From the NCBI GenBank assembly GCA_009192285.1, contig CM018608.1:1444201-1508200 (forward strand): DNA of 64,000 nucleotides. Reading direction: 5' to 3'. A model generated the notes under the pieces. The model did no database searches. It saw only the letters and a list, made by a program, of their open reading frames with translations, and was not told where the DNA came from. The translations under genes were made by a program, and so were the position numbers. Below, in pieces: positions 46,283-56,681 of the stretch. Within the stretch, counting starts at the first letter, position 1. Each line of letters opens with the position of its first letter. This DNA comes from Morchella semilibera (taxonomy: Eukaryota > Ascomycota > Pezizomycetes > Pezizales > Morchellaceae).

Positions 46283-46912
46283 CGCAGTGATCCTACATAC
46301 CGCGACTGTGGCCATCTACCCCAAAGAAGGCGGGCGACACACACACACACGTCTGGGACCGTACCTCTTATATCCGGACCCCCACGGCAGCCCAAATACT
46401 AGCTAGTTGACAGGTACGGGAGGGGAGGGTATGTATGTGATCGTATAATACGACCGCTAGAGTTACTGTACTGCACTGCACTGTACTGTTGGTTGCTCAC
46501 GGTACTGGCTGTCGTGGGTTGTTGCTATATGGAGGTCAGCAACTATCTAACTATGTAGCTGGGTGGGTGGATGGGCCCCGGTGTCGGTGCGTCGGTGGGT
46601 ACATGTGCATGGTGATTGAACGGGCGATCGACGAGACGAGATTGTACGGGAAGGGAGGAGTGGAGACAACGTTTGGATTTTTGATGTATTTTCTTTTGGG
46701 GGCTTGCCGATGAATGATGAGGCTCGAGGTTGGCTAGTGTTGGGGAGGTTTCTTTTACTTTGTGTTTTGTTTGATTTTGGGGAGGGAGATTTTGTCCCTT
46801 CGTAGTATTCAGTGGGATAGGGAAGGGACGGTTGCCATAGCCGGACGGTTGCCATGGCCGGAAGGCTGCATGAAGTAAACAAACAAAACAAACAAAGCAG
46901 TATGGCCGGGGC

Positions 46913-46929
46913 CGAGTGAGAGTCTGTGA
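46913..46929 (+). other. Dispersed 17-bp motif, copy 13
   Basis: CGAGTGA, spacer GAGTCT, then GTGA. About 230 bp beyond the catalase stop, in the same spacer as copy 12. Confidence 0.75.
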
Positions 46930-47158
46930 ACCTGGTGTTACTCGTGTAGTACATGTTTTGTATCGCGCGCAAGGGAAACGGTTTGGTTCGCAATGGGGTA
47001 ATGAGGCTTGAAGGGTAGATATTTTCTAAAATACAGAGACGCATCCAGCCGTCCAGCCGTCCATTCATTGGTAAGTCCGCAGCAATTGTAATCCATAACG
47101 TCGTAACAAAAAAAAAAACACCAAAAAACAACTAAAAAAAGAGGAAAAATACAACCAC

Positions 47159-48721
47159 CTACAACCTAGCACTCACCCCCTCCACCTTACCCGCACTAGG
47201 CACATTCTTCTCCGTCTCGGCCCTGATCCTCTCTCCCAGCTCCTTATTCACCTTCTCAAACATGCCATACGTCTTCTCCCTGACCTCCTTGCGCGCCGCA
47301 CACAGGTGCACAGCGACATTGTGCACAAAGTTGCGCTGCTGGCCCTCCGTGCGGCCCAGCACGTTCCAAAGGTCGTTCGCCTGCTCATAGTCCCCATCGT
47401 TGACGCGGAACGCAAAGTTTGTCGCGCTGCCCACCCACTTCTCGTGCGCCTCGTGCGGCACCACCTTTGCGTAGCTGACGGGCCGGAACGACGACTGGTA
47501 GTTCGGGTTGGCGCCGTAGTTCTCGATCGCCATGGCCCCGTCGCGCTGGAAGGGGTTGAACGCGTGCAGTGGGCGGTTCGCAGGTAGCTGCTGGTAGTTG
47601 ACGCCGAGGCGGTGCCTGTGCGTATCCGGGTACGAGAAGAGGCGTGACTGGAGCACTGGGTCGGCCGACGGCTCAACACCTGGCACCAAGTGCGACGGTG
47701 CGAAGGCTGCCTGCTCGATCTCGGCAAAGTAGTTCTCGGGGTTGCGGTTGAGCGTGAACTTGCCGAAGCGACGGAGCGGGTACTCGCGTTGCGACCAGAC
47801 CTTTGTCAGGTCAAAGATGCTGTACTTGAACTTTTCGGCCTGTTCGGGGGTCATGACTTGGACGTAGACGGTCCAGGAGGGGTAGTCGCCCTTGGCGATG
47901 GCCTCGAAGAGGTCTTGCGTGTGGTGGTCCGGGTTGGCGGACGCCATCTCGTTGGCTTCTTCGTTGGTCATGGTCTTGTTGCCTTGGTCGGACTTGAGAT
48001 GGATCTGTACGTAGTGGTAGGTGCCGTCTGGCTTTGTGAACTTGTACGTGTGGCCCGAGTACCCATTCATATGTCTATACGAGTACGGGGTACCTCGATC
48101 CGAGAACAGGTGCATCACTTGATGGATGGCCTCCTGGTTGTTGGACAGGTAGTCCCAAAACATGCTGGCATCTTTCAAGTTGGTCTGCGGATGCCTCTTC
48201 TGCGTGTGGATGAAGACGGGGAACTTGGCTGGGTCGCGCAGGAAGAAGATTGGCGTGTTGTTGAACACCCAGTCGTAGTTTCCCTCCTCCGTGTAGAACT
48301 TTACGCTGAAGCCACGGGGGTCCCGCGCGGAATCTGCGGAGCCCTTCTCACCGCCAACTGTGGAGAAACGTGCCAGTGCTTTGGTCTTCTTGCCAATGCC
48401 CTGGAACATGTCGGCTGATGTCAGGTCTGAGATGTCATCGGTGACCTCGAATTCACCGTAGGCACCGGCGCCCTTGGCGTGAACGACTCTAGATGAACAA
48501 TGTTCAGTGGATTGCACTTAAGAGTGGGGGGGGGGAGCATACCGTTCAGGAATACGCTCGCGGTCAAAGTGGGCTAATAGGTCGATAAGATGGAAGTCTT
48601 GAAGTAGTAGGGGCCCGTTCTCGCCCACGCGTTGAGACGCCTGAGGGTTCATAACGGGGCAGCCATTGCTGGCGGTGTAGACTGGACAGTCTTTGAACTG
48701 CTCGTCCTTGTAGTTGACCAT
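47159..48721 (-). CDS. Peroxisomal-type monofunctional haem catalase
   Basis: Exons 48721-48543 and 48488-47159 (54-nt intron) encode 502 residues, the size of small-subunit clade 3 catalases. It converts hydrogen peroxide to water and oxygen. The catalytic His is in ERVVHAKGAGAYGEFEVT, at residue 63, recreated across the intron. RFSTVGGEKGSADSARDPRG and FNNTPIFFLRDP supply the distal pocket and catalytic Asn. The proximal haem Tyr lies in RLFSYPDTHRHRLG near residue 345. The C-terminus SARL is a plausible type 1 peroxisomal targeting signal. A 16-G run lies about 190 bp upstream of the start codon. Confidence 0.97.
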
Positions 48722-50813
48722 TGTTGCTTGGTAGGCTGGTAAGTAATTATATGGTACCTATTTAGGTTTGTATTTAAGACTCAATGTCTGATTGCTGATA
48801 TAATTTGTGGGAATTAAGATGAGGGGAAATGAATCTCTGAGGTTGTGGGCGAGCAGGGGATTATATACGATTGGGGGATGGGTAGGGAGGGATGGATGGA
48901 TTGAATTGGGGGGGGGGGGGGGGAGTTGGTGTGTGTGGGTGTGTGGGTGTGTGTGTGGGTGGGGAAGAGCTCTAGACAGCTACTCTTTGCATGCCAAGGT
49001 AATCCCTGAGAGAGAGAGAGAGACGCAGACATCTCCCATACATTAATAACATCATCAACAGCTTACAAGATAACGGGTCTAGAGTTGACATGCTGAGACC
49101 AACACTTCTTCATAAGCCGAAGCTTACATGATGTATTGTAGGGTGACAAAAGTTTCCGTGATCCTGTAAAAGGGTGGTCCATGAGCCAACTATAACTTGG
49201 CGGCCACAAGAGATATAAAGGAGATATAGTATATATTATTAGAGAGTTCAAGGTCAATAGAACATAGTATCTGATGGATAATAGGATATGGACTGCCCAA
49301 AACAGGCACTAGGATCGTCAAAAGGAGTAGTAAATTGATCCTTTTTGATTCGGCTTACTATAGTGTGGTTGATAAACAAAACAAGTTTATTACATGTAAT
49401 TATCCTAGGCACGTGACCCACCTAGCGTCTGGTTCGAGACAACCTATTGCTAGAACTTTTGTCACCTTACAATACATAACATATAGTCAATTCCCAAGAT
49501 CCGTGATCCATCATCATCATCTCTCTTCACGGGGGTATCAAAAATACTCAGATACCTACCACACACACACACACACTCACCTTCGACCTACTTTACTCTC
49601 TACCAATGGGCACTCTTCCATTAATGATATCATCCACCCCCCTGCACCCCGTCAAACGCGCCATGTGGAGACGTTTCTCCCCCCCCCCCCCGCATTCCGC
49701 TAGTCCCGATTCTGCCACTTTCTTTCTTTTTTCCCTTTTCTTCACGGGCGGCCACGAGCGGTAGAGTAGTGTGAGCGGTCGCCGCCCGCCGCCGCTAGGT
49801 ATTCTTTGCTCAGTCAGGTCGGTGTTCTAGACCGTGTGTATATACTAAGCAGCAGGGCCCGGGCACCACCATCACCGCAGCTAGCCGGACTCCGGGGTAT
49901 GACGATGACAGGCTAGAGTAGGGCAGAGATTTGCAACAAAAACACGAGAAGCTATCGTACAATTGACCTCGCAGTGCTCAACACCGAGGCAGTTAGACGG
50001 CTAAACTTAGCACTCGGCGGTACATTCATACACCCAACGGCGGCAGATCAATCCATGTTTATTCATCTATATTGTACACTCTACACCATGCAGCAACCAA
50101 ATACGGGGGTGAGCGGCTGCTCCCCGCACTTGAATCTGTGCTCCCGGGAGTATATCGGGTAGATAAAGTGTGTAGCCTGGGTAAAGAGACCCGTTGATAT
50201 GTCGAGTGATGGGGGCTGGTGTTACCTGTGATGGCTATTACGGGTATGTGCGTATCTCTGGGCACGGTATGATTGCAGAAGATTGTATGATCACTTAACC
50301 AAAATTATATATCGAGCCAACACATTTGATACTACTTGTACTTATGTAGCTAGAAGAGTGATATATATTGGTTAGATTCTCGTCCATGGTATTCATTACC
50401 GCACATCACATATCTCTATAGTAGTAGAAGAACCCACAGCCGCACACACACGCACGACATTACACCCGCCAGCCCACCGATTCAGCACATGACCGTTCCT
50501 CCCAAATCTGGGACTGATACACAAACATTGACAAGAAAAACAGCATCAAGGGGGGGAATAAAAGAAAGTCGAGAGAGGGGAAAAAACACAGAAACATGCA
50601 GCCAGCAATTAATCAAACAAGTCGCCCATATCACGAACCAACTGCAACCCACAAAGAGCACTCTAACTAAACAACCAACTAACCCACCCTCTCAAACACG
50701 AAAATAGGGAGGGTGGGGGGAACATGTCTTGTTACTATATACGCTTTATAGCACTGGTGATGTTGCGTCTATTGGTTCTCCTGGACGGTAGTCTACGACA
50801 AACAATAACAATG
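48722..50813. other. Intergenic region, 2.1 kb
   Basis: Catalase upstream side at the left and the ARL1 3' side at the right. A 16-G run followed by GT/GGGT repeats (48908-48964), a CA microsatellite (49560-49575), a 13-C run (49679-49691) and TACATGTAAT palindromes near 49392. A near-motif CGAGTGATGGGGG at 50202 lacks the second half-site. No supported gene. Confidence 0.5.
48908..48964 (+). repeat. G16 run plus GTGTGGGT repeats
   Basis: Sixteen consecutive G (48908-48923) are followed by GTTGGTGTGTGTGGGTGTGTGGG and similar. It could form a quadruplex on the plus strand. It lies in the catalase upstream region, 187-243 bp before its start codon. Confidence 0.7.
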
Positions 50814-51850
50814 CTAGGTCAGCGTCTGCAAATTCTCAAAGTAATACCTAGAGCAGGGGGAAGGAATATTAAACACACCACAAGCCAATCCATGCCGTCA
50901 TTCACACCTATAACAATCCCGGGAGGACGCGTCAGCATATCTCACTCTTAAGTAGTATGAAGCTTGTCCACTTCCTTCCCCGCCAGTATATCACTACAAC
51001 CAGCCCCTCCATTCTTACAACCCCACCCCTATAGATATCGATAACAGAAGAAAAAAGGAATAGGAGGGTCTTTTACTCACCATCACCTGTAACAGCACTG
51101 CACCCAAAAATGCTCCAATTCCTCTCTTTCAAGCTTGGGAGCTTCAACGCCTCACTGATCTCGGCCGCGCCCAGCACGCCGGGCTGATCCTGCTTGTTTG
51201 CAAACACGAGTAGACTTGCGTCGCGCAGCTCTTCCTCGTTGAGCATTGCTGCCAGCTCCTCGGCAGCGGTTTCAAGACGGGCGTGGTCTGTGGCGTCGAC
51301 GACGAAGACTACAGCCGCTGTATTGGCGTAGTAGCAGCGCCAGTAGGGTCGAATCGATGTTTGACCACCTGTAAAGAGAGAGGGAGGTGTTAGCTCTCAC
51401 GTTGTACCTTCAGTACTGCTACTGGTTGGATCTGTCGAGGTTATACCTAGATCCTGTGGTATTTGTTAGCTTTGTCAAGAAAGGACAGCACAGGAGAGGG
51501 CGACGGATGTATCAGACATACCCAGACATTGAAGTTCAGGTTCTTGTACGTGACGCTCTCGACGTTGAAGCCGATTGTTGGGACCGTGGTCACGACTTCA
51601 CCAATCTGGCAACACCTTGTTAGATGAAACTCCTCCATCCCTTCCTCATCCCTCGCTCGGATCGCCGCCATATATATACCTTAAGCCTGTAGAGTAACGT
51701 AGTTTTCCCAGCGTTGTCCTAACACGGCCCGTTAGCATAAAAGATAAGCAGAGTATTCCTAGATTCGGAGCTACATACAAGTCCCAATATCAATATCCTG
51801 ACCTCCTTCTTCGACCATAACCGCGAGAACAGACTCTGAAAAGCTCCCAT
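50814..51850 (-). CDS. ARL1: ARF-like small GTPase ARL1
   Basis: Seven exons: 51850-51779, 51718-51680, 51605-51522, 51453-51447, 51368-51081, 50907-50879 and 50834-50814. They give 179 residues in phase. [12 protein letters not shown] carries the Gly2 myristoylation site. [12 protein letters not shown] is the P-loop, recreated over intron 1. [28 protein letters not shown] is switch I and interswitch. [18 protein letters not shown] is switch II and NKQD binds guanine. ARL1 recruits GRIP-domain golgins and other tethers at the trans-Golgi. Exon 4 is a 7-nt microexon (GATCTAG) encoding Asp-Leu and the first base of Gly of the DLGG motif. The last two exons are short (29 and 21 nt) and the final splice is the least certain: reading on without it gives [14 protein letters not shown] and a later stop. 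Confidence 0.93.
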
Positions 51851-52433
51851 GATGGCGCGTGGATAAGTTGAAAGGTTGTGATTTGTTTTTCCCTCTGAGC
51901 AGTTATGTATGTATCGTCTAGCTGTGAGTGTGTGTGTGTGTGTGTTGCAAGCAGTACAGTACCAGGCAGGGGCTGTTGTCAACACTGTGCTGCAGCTTGT
52001 TCGTATGTATCTATGGGGAGAATAAATTCTATTTCTTGCTTGTGATGAAAAAAAAATGCAATAAACCCCCGGGGACTGTAAGCTGCTTGCTACTGCTACC
52101 AGCTTACTTTAGGGAGAAACGTGTAAAACTACAGCCCGACCCACCTCCCCCCCCCCCTTACTAAGCCGAACTCTCCTCCGCTTCTGAGCCGAGAAATGAA
52201 TGAATGAGCCTCCCGCCAAGCAAAAGCAACACAACGCGAGAGAGCCACTGAAACTGAAACTGTCCTCCTGGCTGGACCAAGAAGGGATTCCCGCCCCAAA
52301 TGCTCTCACAAAAAACAAACAATCAACTCTTTCTCTTTCTTGTACTGACTTACTACTCCTCCCCCCCTCCCCCTACACTCATAACCAATTGAAATAATTT
52401 AACTCCTTCACAGTTACAGTACGGGATTGAATA
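51851..52433. promoter_or_regulatory. Divergent promoter region, ARL1 and ARP8
   Basis: 583 bp shared by the two starts. It holds a GT microsatellite (51928-51945), an A-run near 52048-52055, a C-run (52146-52157) and pyrimidine-rich DNA before the ARP8 start (52330-52380). No TATA element stands out. Confidence 0.4.
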
Positions 52434-55043
52434 ATGTCGAGGGCTACATCGCCTTCAATTCACGACATCAATGTCGCTATAGCAGCTGCAACATCATCAT
52501 CTTCTTCGGTCCCACTGTTGCAGCCTGCGAAACCAAAGATGCCACCACCAAAAAAGTCGGGGAGAGCACTCATGCGTGAGGAGGGTACGTCTTTGCTATC
52601 ATAAAAGCTAATGGGATAACTCTAACTGTACTGTACACATCAGGCCTCGAACGGACCGACAATAACCTCCGAACCCACTCATGGCCCATGACCCCCATGA
52701 TCAACCAGAAGAACTACTACACGTCCGTTTTCCACCCGCCTACCTACCCACCCTACCCACATCCACTACCCCCCTACTAACACGGCAGCTATAACAGCGA
52801 GTATCTTAAGCGCGATGATCAGATCATGGTATTCCGACAGCAGCAGGAAGAGGCAGTTCGTGCGCAAGCATTGCTGGCCGAGAAGGAGCGACAAGCTGCG
52901 GCCGCAGCAGCCATAGACCCGAATGCGATGGATATTGACAGTCAGGCTGTAGTCGACGATGCAGCTGCCAATGTGGCTGCGGAAGAGCAGGAGGAGGCTA
53001 CGCTTGGTAGTAAGGTCATTGTCATCCACCCGGGGTCGCAGAATTTGAGGATTGGTCTGGCGAACGATGCGTTGCCAAAGAGCTTGCCGAATGTGATTGC
53101 AAGGCGCGCAGAGAAGGCAGAGTATGAGGAGGAGGAGAGGAGTCCAAAGAGGATCAAGGTTGTGGATGACGAGGGCGAGGAGGTCGAATCGGAGGAGGCG
53201 ATGTTCGGAGAGGAGGTTTGTGCTCGTCGCTTTTGTTTGCAAACAGACGGAGGGGAGTGGGCTGCTGACGGGAGTAGTTTGAAACGGAGTTCAATAAAAT
53301 GTCGAATGAGCTTAAAGTCCGCATGCGACATAATAAACGCCGTATTCTACCAAACTCTAGAGATCTGGTCCTTTCTTATAATCGCCGCACTCCTCCGGAG
53401 ATAATCAAGGAGCACAACGACCCCTACCGCGTGGACTGGACGGAGATGACCAAAAAGAGTGAATATTTTGTCGGCCATGAAGCCCTGAGGATCCCAGACA
53501 ACTCAACTCCGCGGTATAGGTTATTCTGGCCGATTAGGTACGGAACATTTAATGAGCGCGATTACAAGTCCAAAAGACGGGTCCTCGAAGATGTATCTAC
53601 AATTATCGAAGATGCCATCAAGAAAGAACTAAAGCTCGAGAAGAAAGATCTAAAGACCTACTCTTGCGTGTTGGTAGTTCCAGATCTGTATGAAAAGAAC
53701 TATGTCACGGAAATGCTGGACCTGCTGTTGAAGGAATTTTGGTTCTCTCAAGTTTGCATCATACAGGTATTATCACTCGTTACAAGGGTTAGGGTTAATT
53801 TCAACTAACATGCACTAGGAATCATTGGCCGCCTCTTTTGGCGCGGGCTACTCACAGGCCTGTATTGTGGACATTGGCGCCCAGAAAACCTCGATTTGCT
53901 GTGTTGAAGAGGGCATGTGCGTGCAAGAGTCACGGCTAAATCTGAAATATGGCGGGCAGGATGTAACTGAAGCGTTACTACAGATGATGCTATCGAATAA
54001 CTTCCCATACCAAGAGATAAACCTGTGGCATCGATACGATTACCTTCTGGCTGAGGAGTTGAAGATAAAGTACTCTACGCTTAATGACTCTGATATCAGC
54101 GTGCAGGCGCATGATTTCCATCTGCGAACGCCCGATCAGGATACTAAAAAGTATTCGTTTAAGACATATGATGAGGTCATGCTCGCTCCACTGGTATGTT
54201 TTAATTAACCCATCTATCTACCAACCTCCCCTAATATCTCACTAGACTCACTACAATCCTACACTCCTCGACCACTCCGAGAAGCTCCGTGGCCGCCGTT
54301 CCCTCTGGGAGCGCTCTTACGACCTCTACGACGGGCACCCCAACGACCCACTCTCAACAGCCCAACTCCAACTCTACCAATCCCTCGCCCCGCGCCCGCC
54401 AACCCCTGAACCCTCTCTCAACCCCTCCCTCGTCACCCCCGCACGGCCCGCCCAACCCGGCTTCCCTTCCTCCTTCGGCATGCACCTCAACACCACCGAC
54501 ACACCCCGCTCCTCCGCCGCCGGCTCCCCGGTCCCCGAAGGCACACCCAACGCCGCTGGCTCTGCAACCCCCCTCCAGCCCGGTATGCTTGTCTTCAGCA
54601 GCGGCGGTGGTGGCGCCGGCTCTGTCGGTGCCCCTAATACCGGCGGCGGTCGCTCGCCTCTCGAGCTCGCTGAGGAGCGCGACAAGATTGTACCCGTCAT
54701 GCCGCTCGATCGCGCCATCGTCGAGTCCATAACACACGCTGCCAAGGGGGAGGAGAAGAAGATCCGCGACTTCCTGTCCGGCATCATGGTTGTCGGTGGG
54801 GGCGGCCTGGTTTCGGGATTCAACCACATGCTGGAGGAGAAGATGAGGGCACTAAAGCCGAGTAAGGAGTACCAGATTATTATTGGTGTGCCGCCGAGAG
54901 AGCTGGATCCGCAGGTGATTGTGTGGAAGGGTGCGAGCGTGTTTGGAAAGTTAAGGGGGACGAATGATAGTTGGATTCGGCAGAATGAGTATGATATGTT
55001 GGGCGCGAGGCTGTTGACGTACAAGTGCTTGTGGACCTTTTAG
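52434..55043 (+). CDS. ARP8: Actin-related protein ARP8 (INO80 complex)
   Basis: Six exons: 52434-52584, 52644-52722, 52789-53215, 53290-53766, 53819-54193 and 54246-55043. They give 768 residues. ARP8 is a nuclear actin-fold subunit that, with actin and Arp4, helps INO80 bind linker DNA and slide nucleosomes. Recognised segments: TDNNLRTHSWPMTPMINQKN, VIVIHPGSQNLRIGLANDALP, RRRTPPE-type actin core, HEALRIPDNS...LFWPIRYG, ESLAASFGAGYSQACIVDIGAQKTSICCVEEG, LNLKYGGQDVTEALL and GIMVVGGGGLVSGF. The insertion rich in Pro, Thr and Ser (about residues 530-640) is characteristic of ARP8. The C-terminus WIRQNEYDMLGARLLTYKCLWTF matches the family end. Intron 4 contains the telomere-like GGGTTAGGGTTA. 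Confidence 0.96.
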
Positions 55044-55947
55044 ATGTGTTTCTTGCGTGGTTTGGTTCTTTGTTTGGTTTAGCTTGGGGGGGTAGTAATG
55101 AAGATATCAAGGTTGGGTAATGGTGATTACGTGTAGTTAGATATGCCACGAGGAATGGAGGTGAATGGGGATTATTTATTATTCATTCGAAAGGGAGCAG
55201 TACAGTTAATTAGGTGAGGGGTTGAGATAATGTTGATTCTTGGTAGAAGTTGCGCATGTCATAAGCTTCATTATGTATATTCCCCAATTAGGGTTAGGGT
55301 GCCACAACTTTTTCCAATAGAACTTTGTCTCCACCTCCGACGAAAAAATGGGGTGAAATCACTACCATAGGACTACAGGATTTAGTGACAAATACCGGGT
55401 TAAATCGGCATTAGAGGAAGAGTACTGTACAAATACCGTATTCTTACCGCAATGCTAGCGTACCAATGAGAATACCGTAGTGATCTCACCCCTCTTTTTG
55501 GTACTGTAGTCAGATGCTACCAATATAAATAGCGACATAATCTTGTGCACTATGTTGGCAGGGTAAAGACTACATGTATACACGGGTGACAGCCACAAGC
55601 GCATACACATGTCACACCGATTAATCAACCACCCAACTCAAATATGCAGGGCGGATGGGAGAACTGGGGGAGAAAGATATAATCGTGGTTATTTGTTCTA
55701 GTCTGAGTTTTGTCGTTGTATTGTGTTGGCATTTGGTTTTCATCTAGTTTGAACTTGTTGGTTGCGTTTGGATTTCTTTGCGTTTTGCTTTCTTTTGTTT
55801 CTTTTGTTTTTATTTGAAAACCTACCTTCTTCCGGTGAGGGGGAGTGAGGTTTTTCCATGACCTTCGGGTTGCATCTATGAAGGATAAATAAAACCAGCC
55901 AATTCAAACACAGTATAAAGTATAAATAATAACCAGTTCAAACAAAT

Positions 55948-55964
55948 TCACAGACCATCACTCG
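55948..55964 (-). other. Dispersed 17-bp motif, copy 14
   Basis: CGAGTGA, spacer TGGTCT, then GTGA on the minus strand. Its CGAGTGA end faces copy 15 only 8 bp away, making a head-to-head pair. The spacer is identical to that of copy 2. Confidence 0.75.
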
Positions 55965-55972
55965 GAATCGAG

Positions 55973-55989
55973 CGAGTGACATCTTATGA
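55973..55989 (+). other. Dispersed 17-bp motif, copy 15
   Basis: CGAGTGA, spacer CATCTT, then ATGA. It forms a head-to-head pair with copy 14, about 930 bp beyond the ARP8 stop. Confidence 0.7.
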
Positions 55990-56143
55990 AAGACGTTCAT
56001 ACACTCTTCCGTGCTAGGCAGAATAGCAGGAAAAACACGCATGCTTTATTCCGCAACTACGAGATGTTCCTTCTGGGGGGCTCGAGCGGGCAGGGTTTGG
56101 GGCAGGACGGTTTGGGTGGGTTGGGCTCACAGTAAATTGTTTT

Positions 56144-56315
56144 GGCTGCCTAGTCAAGTATTAGCTACTGGGAACTTTAGCATCGATCTAGCCAATGGTC
56201 AGGTGGGTTTAAAACCTACCAAACACCAGGAGTTTGGTACTCGGCCCGTCAAAAGGTCACGAGTTTGATCCAGGGGTGGAGCCCCTAGGTTATCCTAGGT
56301 TCTGGGCCTTTTGAC
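56144..56315 (+). mobile_element. tRNA-related SINE-like repeat, copy 1
   Basis: A Pol III-like body: an A-box-like TGGTCAGGTGG (56196-56206) and a B box GAGTTTGATCC (56261-56271), with a segment CAAACACCAGGAGTTTGGTACTCGGCCC between. It ends with AGCCCCTAGG...GGGCCTTTTGACC. It matches copy 2 over most of its length at perhaps three quarters identity by eye. It looks like a SINE derived from a class II (Leu/Ser) tRNA. Confidence 0.6.
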
Positions 56316-56454
56316 CAAAACTCATTAACTGAGGGCGCAGTGTGGTTACAGTAGGCTCTCAACATAGATAACGAGGGAGAGACTGGTGGAACCACTAAGC
56401 AACTGTATGTAGGCACATGCAGTTAAATTTTCACGGGAAGCACAAAGTTTATTC

Positions 56455-56618
56455 TAGCTTCCTGGTGAAATATTAGTTGCTGGAAATTCCAGCATCTGGC
56501 CGGTGGTCGAGTGGGTTTAACACTTGGACTGCTGGCCAAACACCGAGAGTTTGTTACTTAGCCCATCAAAAGGTCATGCGTAGCCCCTAGGTCAACCTAG
56601 TCTCTCGACTTTTTGACC
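56455..56618 (+). mobile_element. tRNA-related SINE-like repeat, copy 2
   Basis: Same orientation as copy 1, 140 bp downstream. A box TGGTCGAGTGG (56504-56514) is very close to that of serine and leucine tRNAs. The B-box part present in copy 1 is missing: AAAGGTCATGCG joins directly to TAGCCCCTAGG, a deletion of about 17 bp. It should therefore be inactive. Its 3' side runs into a TTTC microsatellite, as SINE tails often do. Confidence 0.6.
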
Positions 56619-56652
56619 TTTTTAGTCTGGGTAAATTTATATTCTTATTCTT

Positions 56653-56681
56653 ATTTCTTTCTTTCTTTCTTTCTTTCTTTC
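56653..56681 (+). repeat. (TTTC)n microsatellite
   Basis: About seven TTTC units directly downstream of SINE-like copy 2, probably grown from its tail. Confidence 0.8.

Larger units (their letters stand above)
45889..47158. other. Intergenic spacer, convergent genes
   Basis: The WW gene and catalase converge. Two 17-bp motifs (46266 and 46913), a CTGTACTGCACTGCACTGTACTG microrepeat near 46465-46490 and A-rich DNA next to the catalase 3' end (47105-47150). No supported gene. Confidence 0.5.

Noticed and set aside
47690-48418. 242-codon plus-strand frame inside catalase
   Set aside because: Antisense shadow of the catalase exon; Val/Leu-rich with no domain.
50202-50225. Further candidate for the 17-bp motif (CGAGTGATGGGGGCTGG)
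   Set aside because: The second half-site is absent at the fixed 6-nt spacing, so it was not counted. The same applies to CGAGTGAGAAGGGGAGG near 22057.
53788-53800. Telomere-like GGGTTAGGGTTA in an ARP8 intron (and a short one near 55288)
   Set aside because: Only two units inside a well-defined intron. No subtelomeric context.
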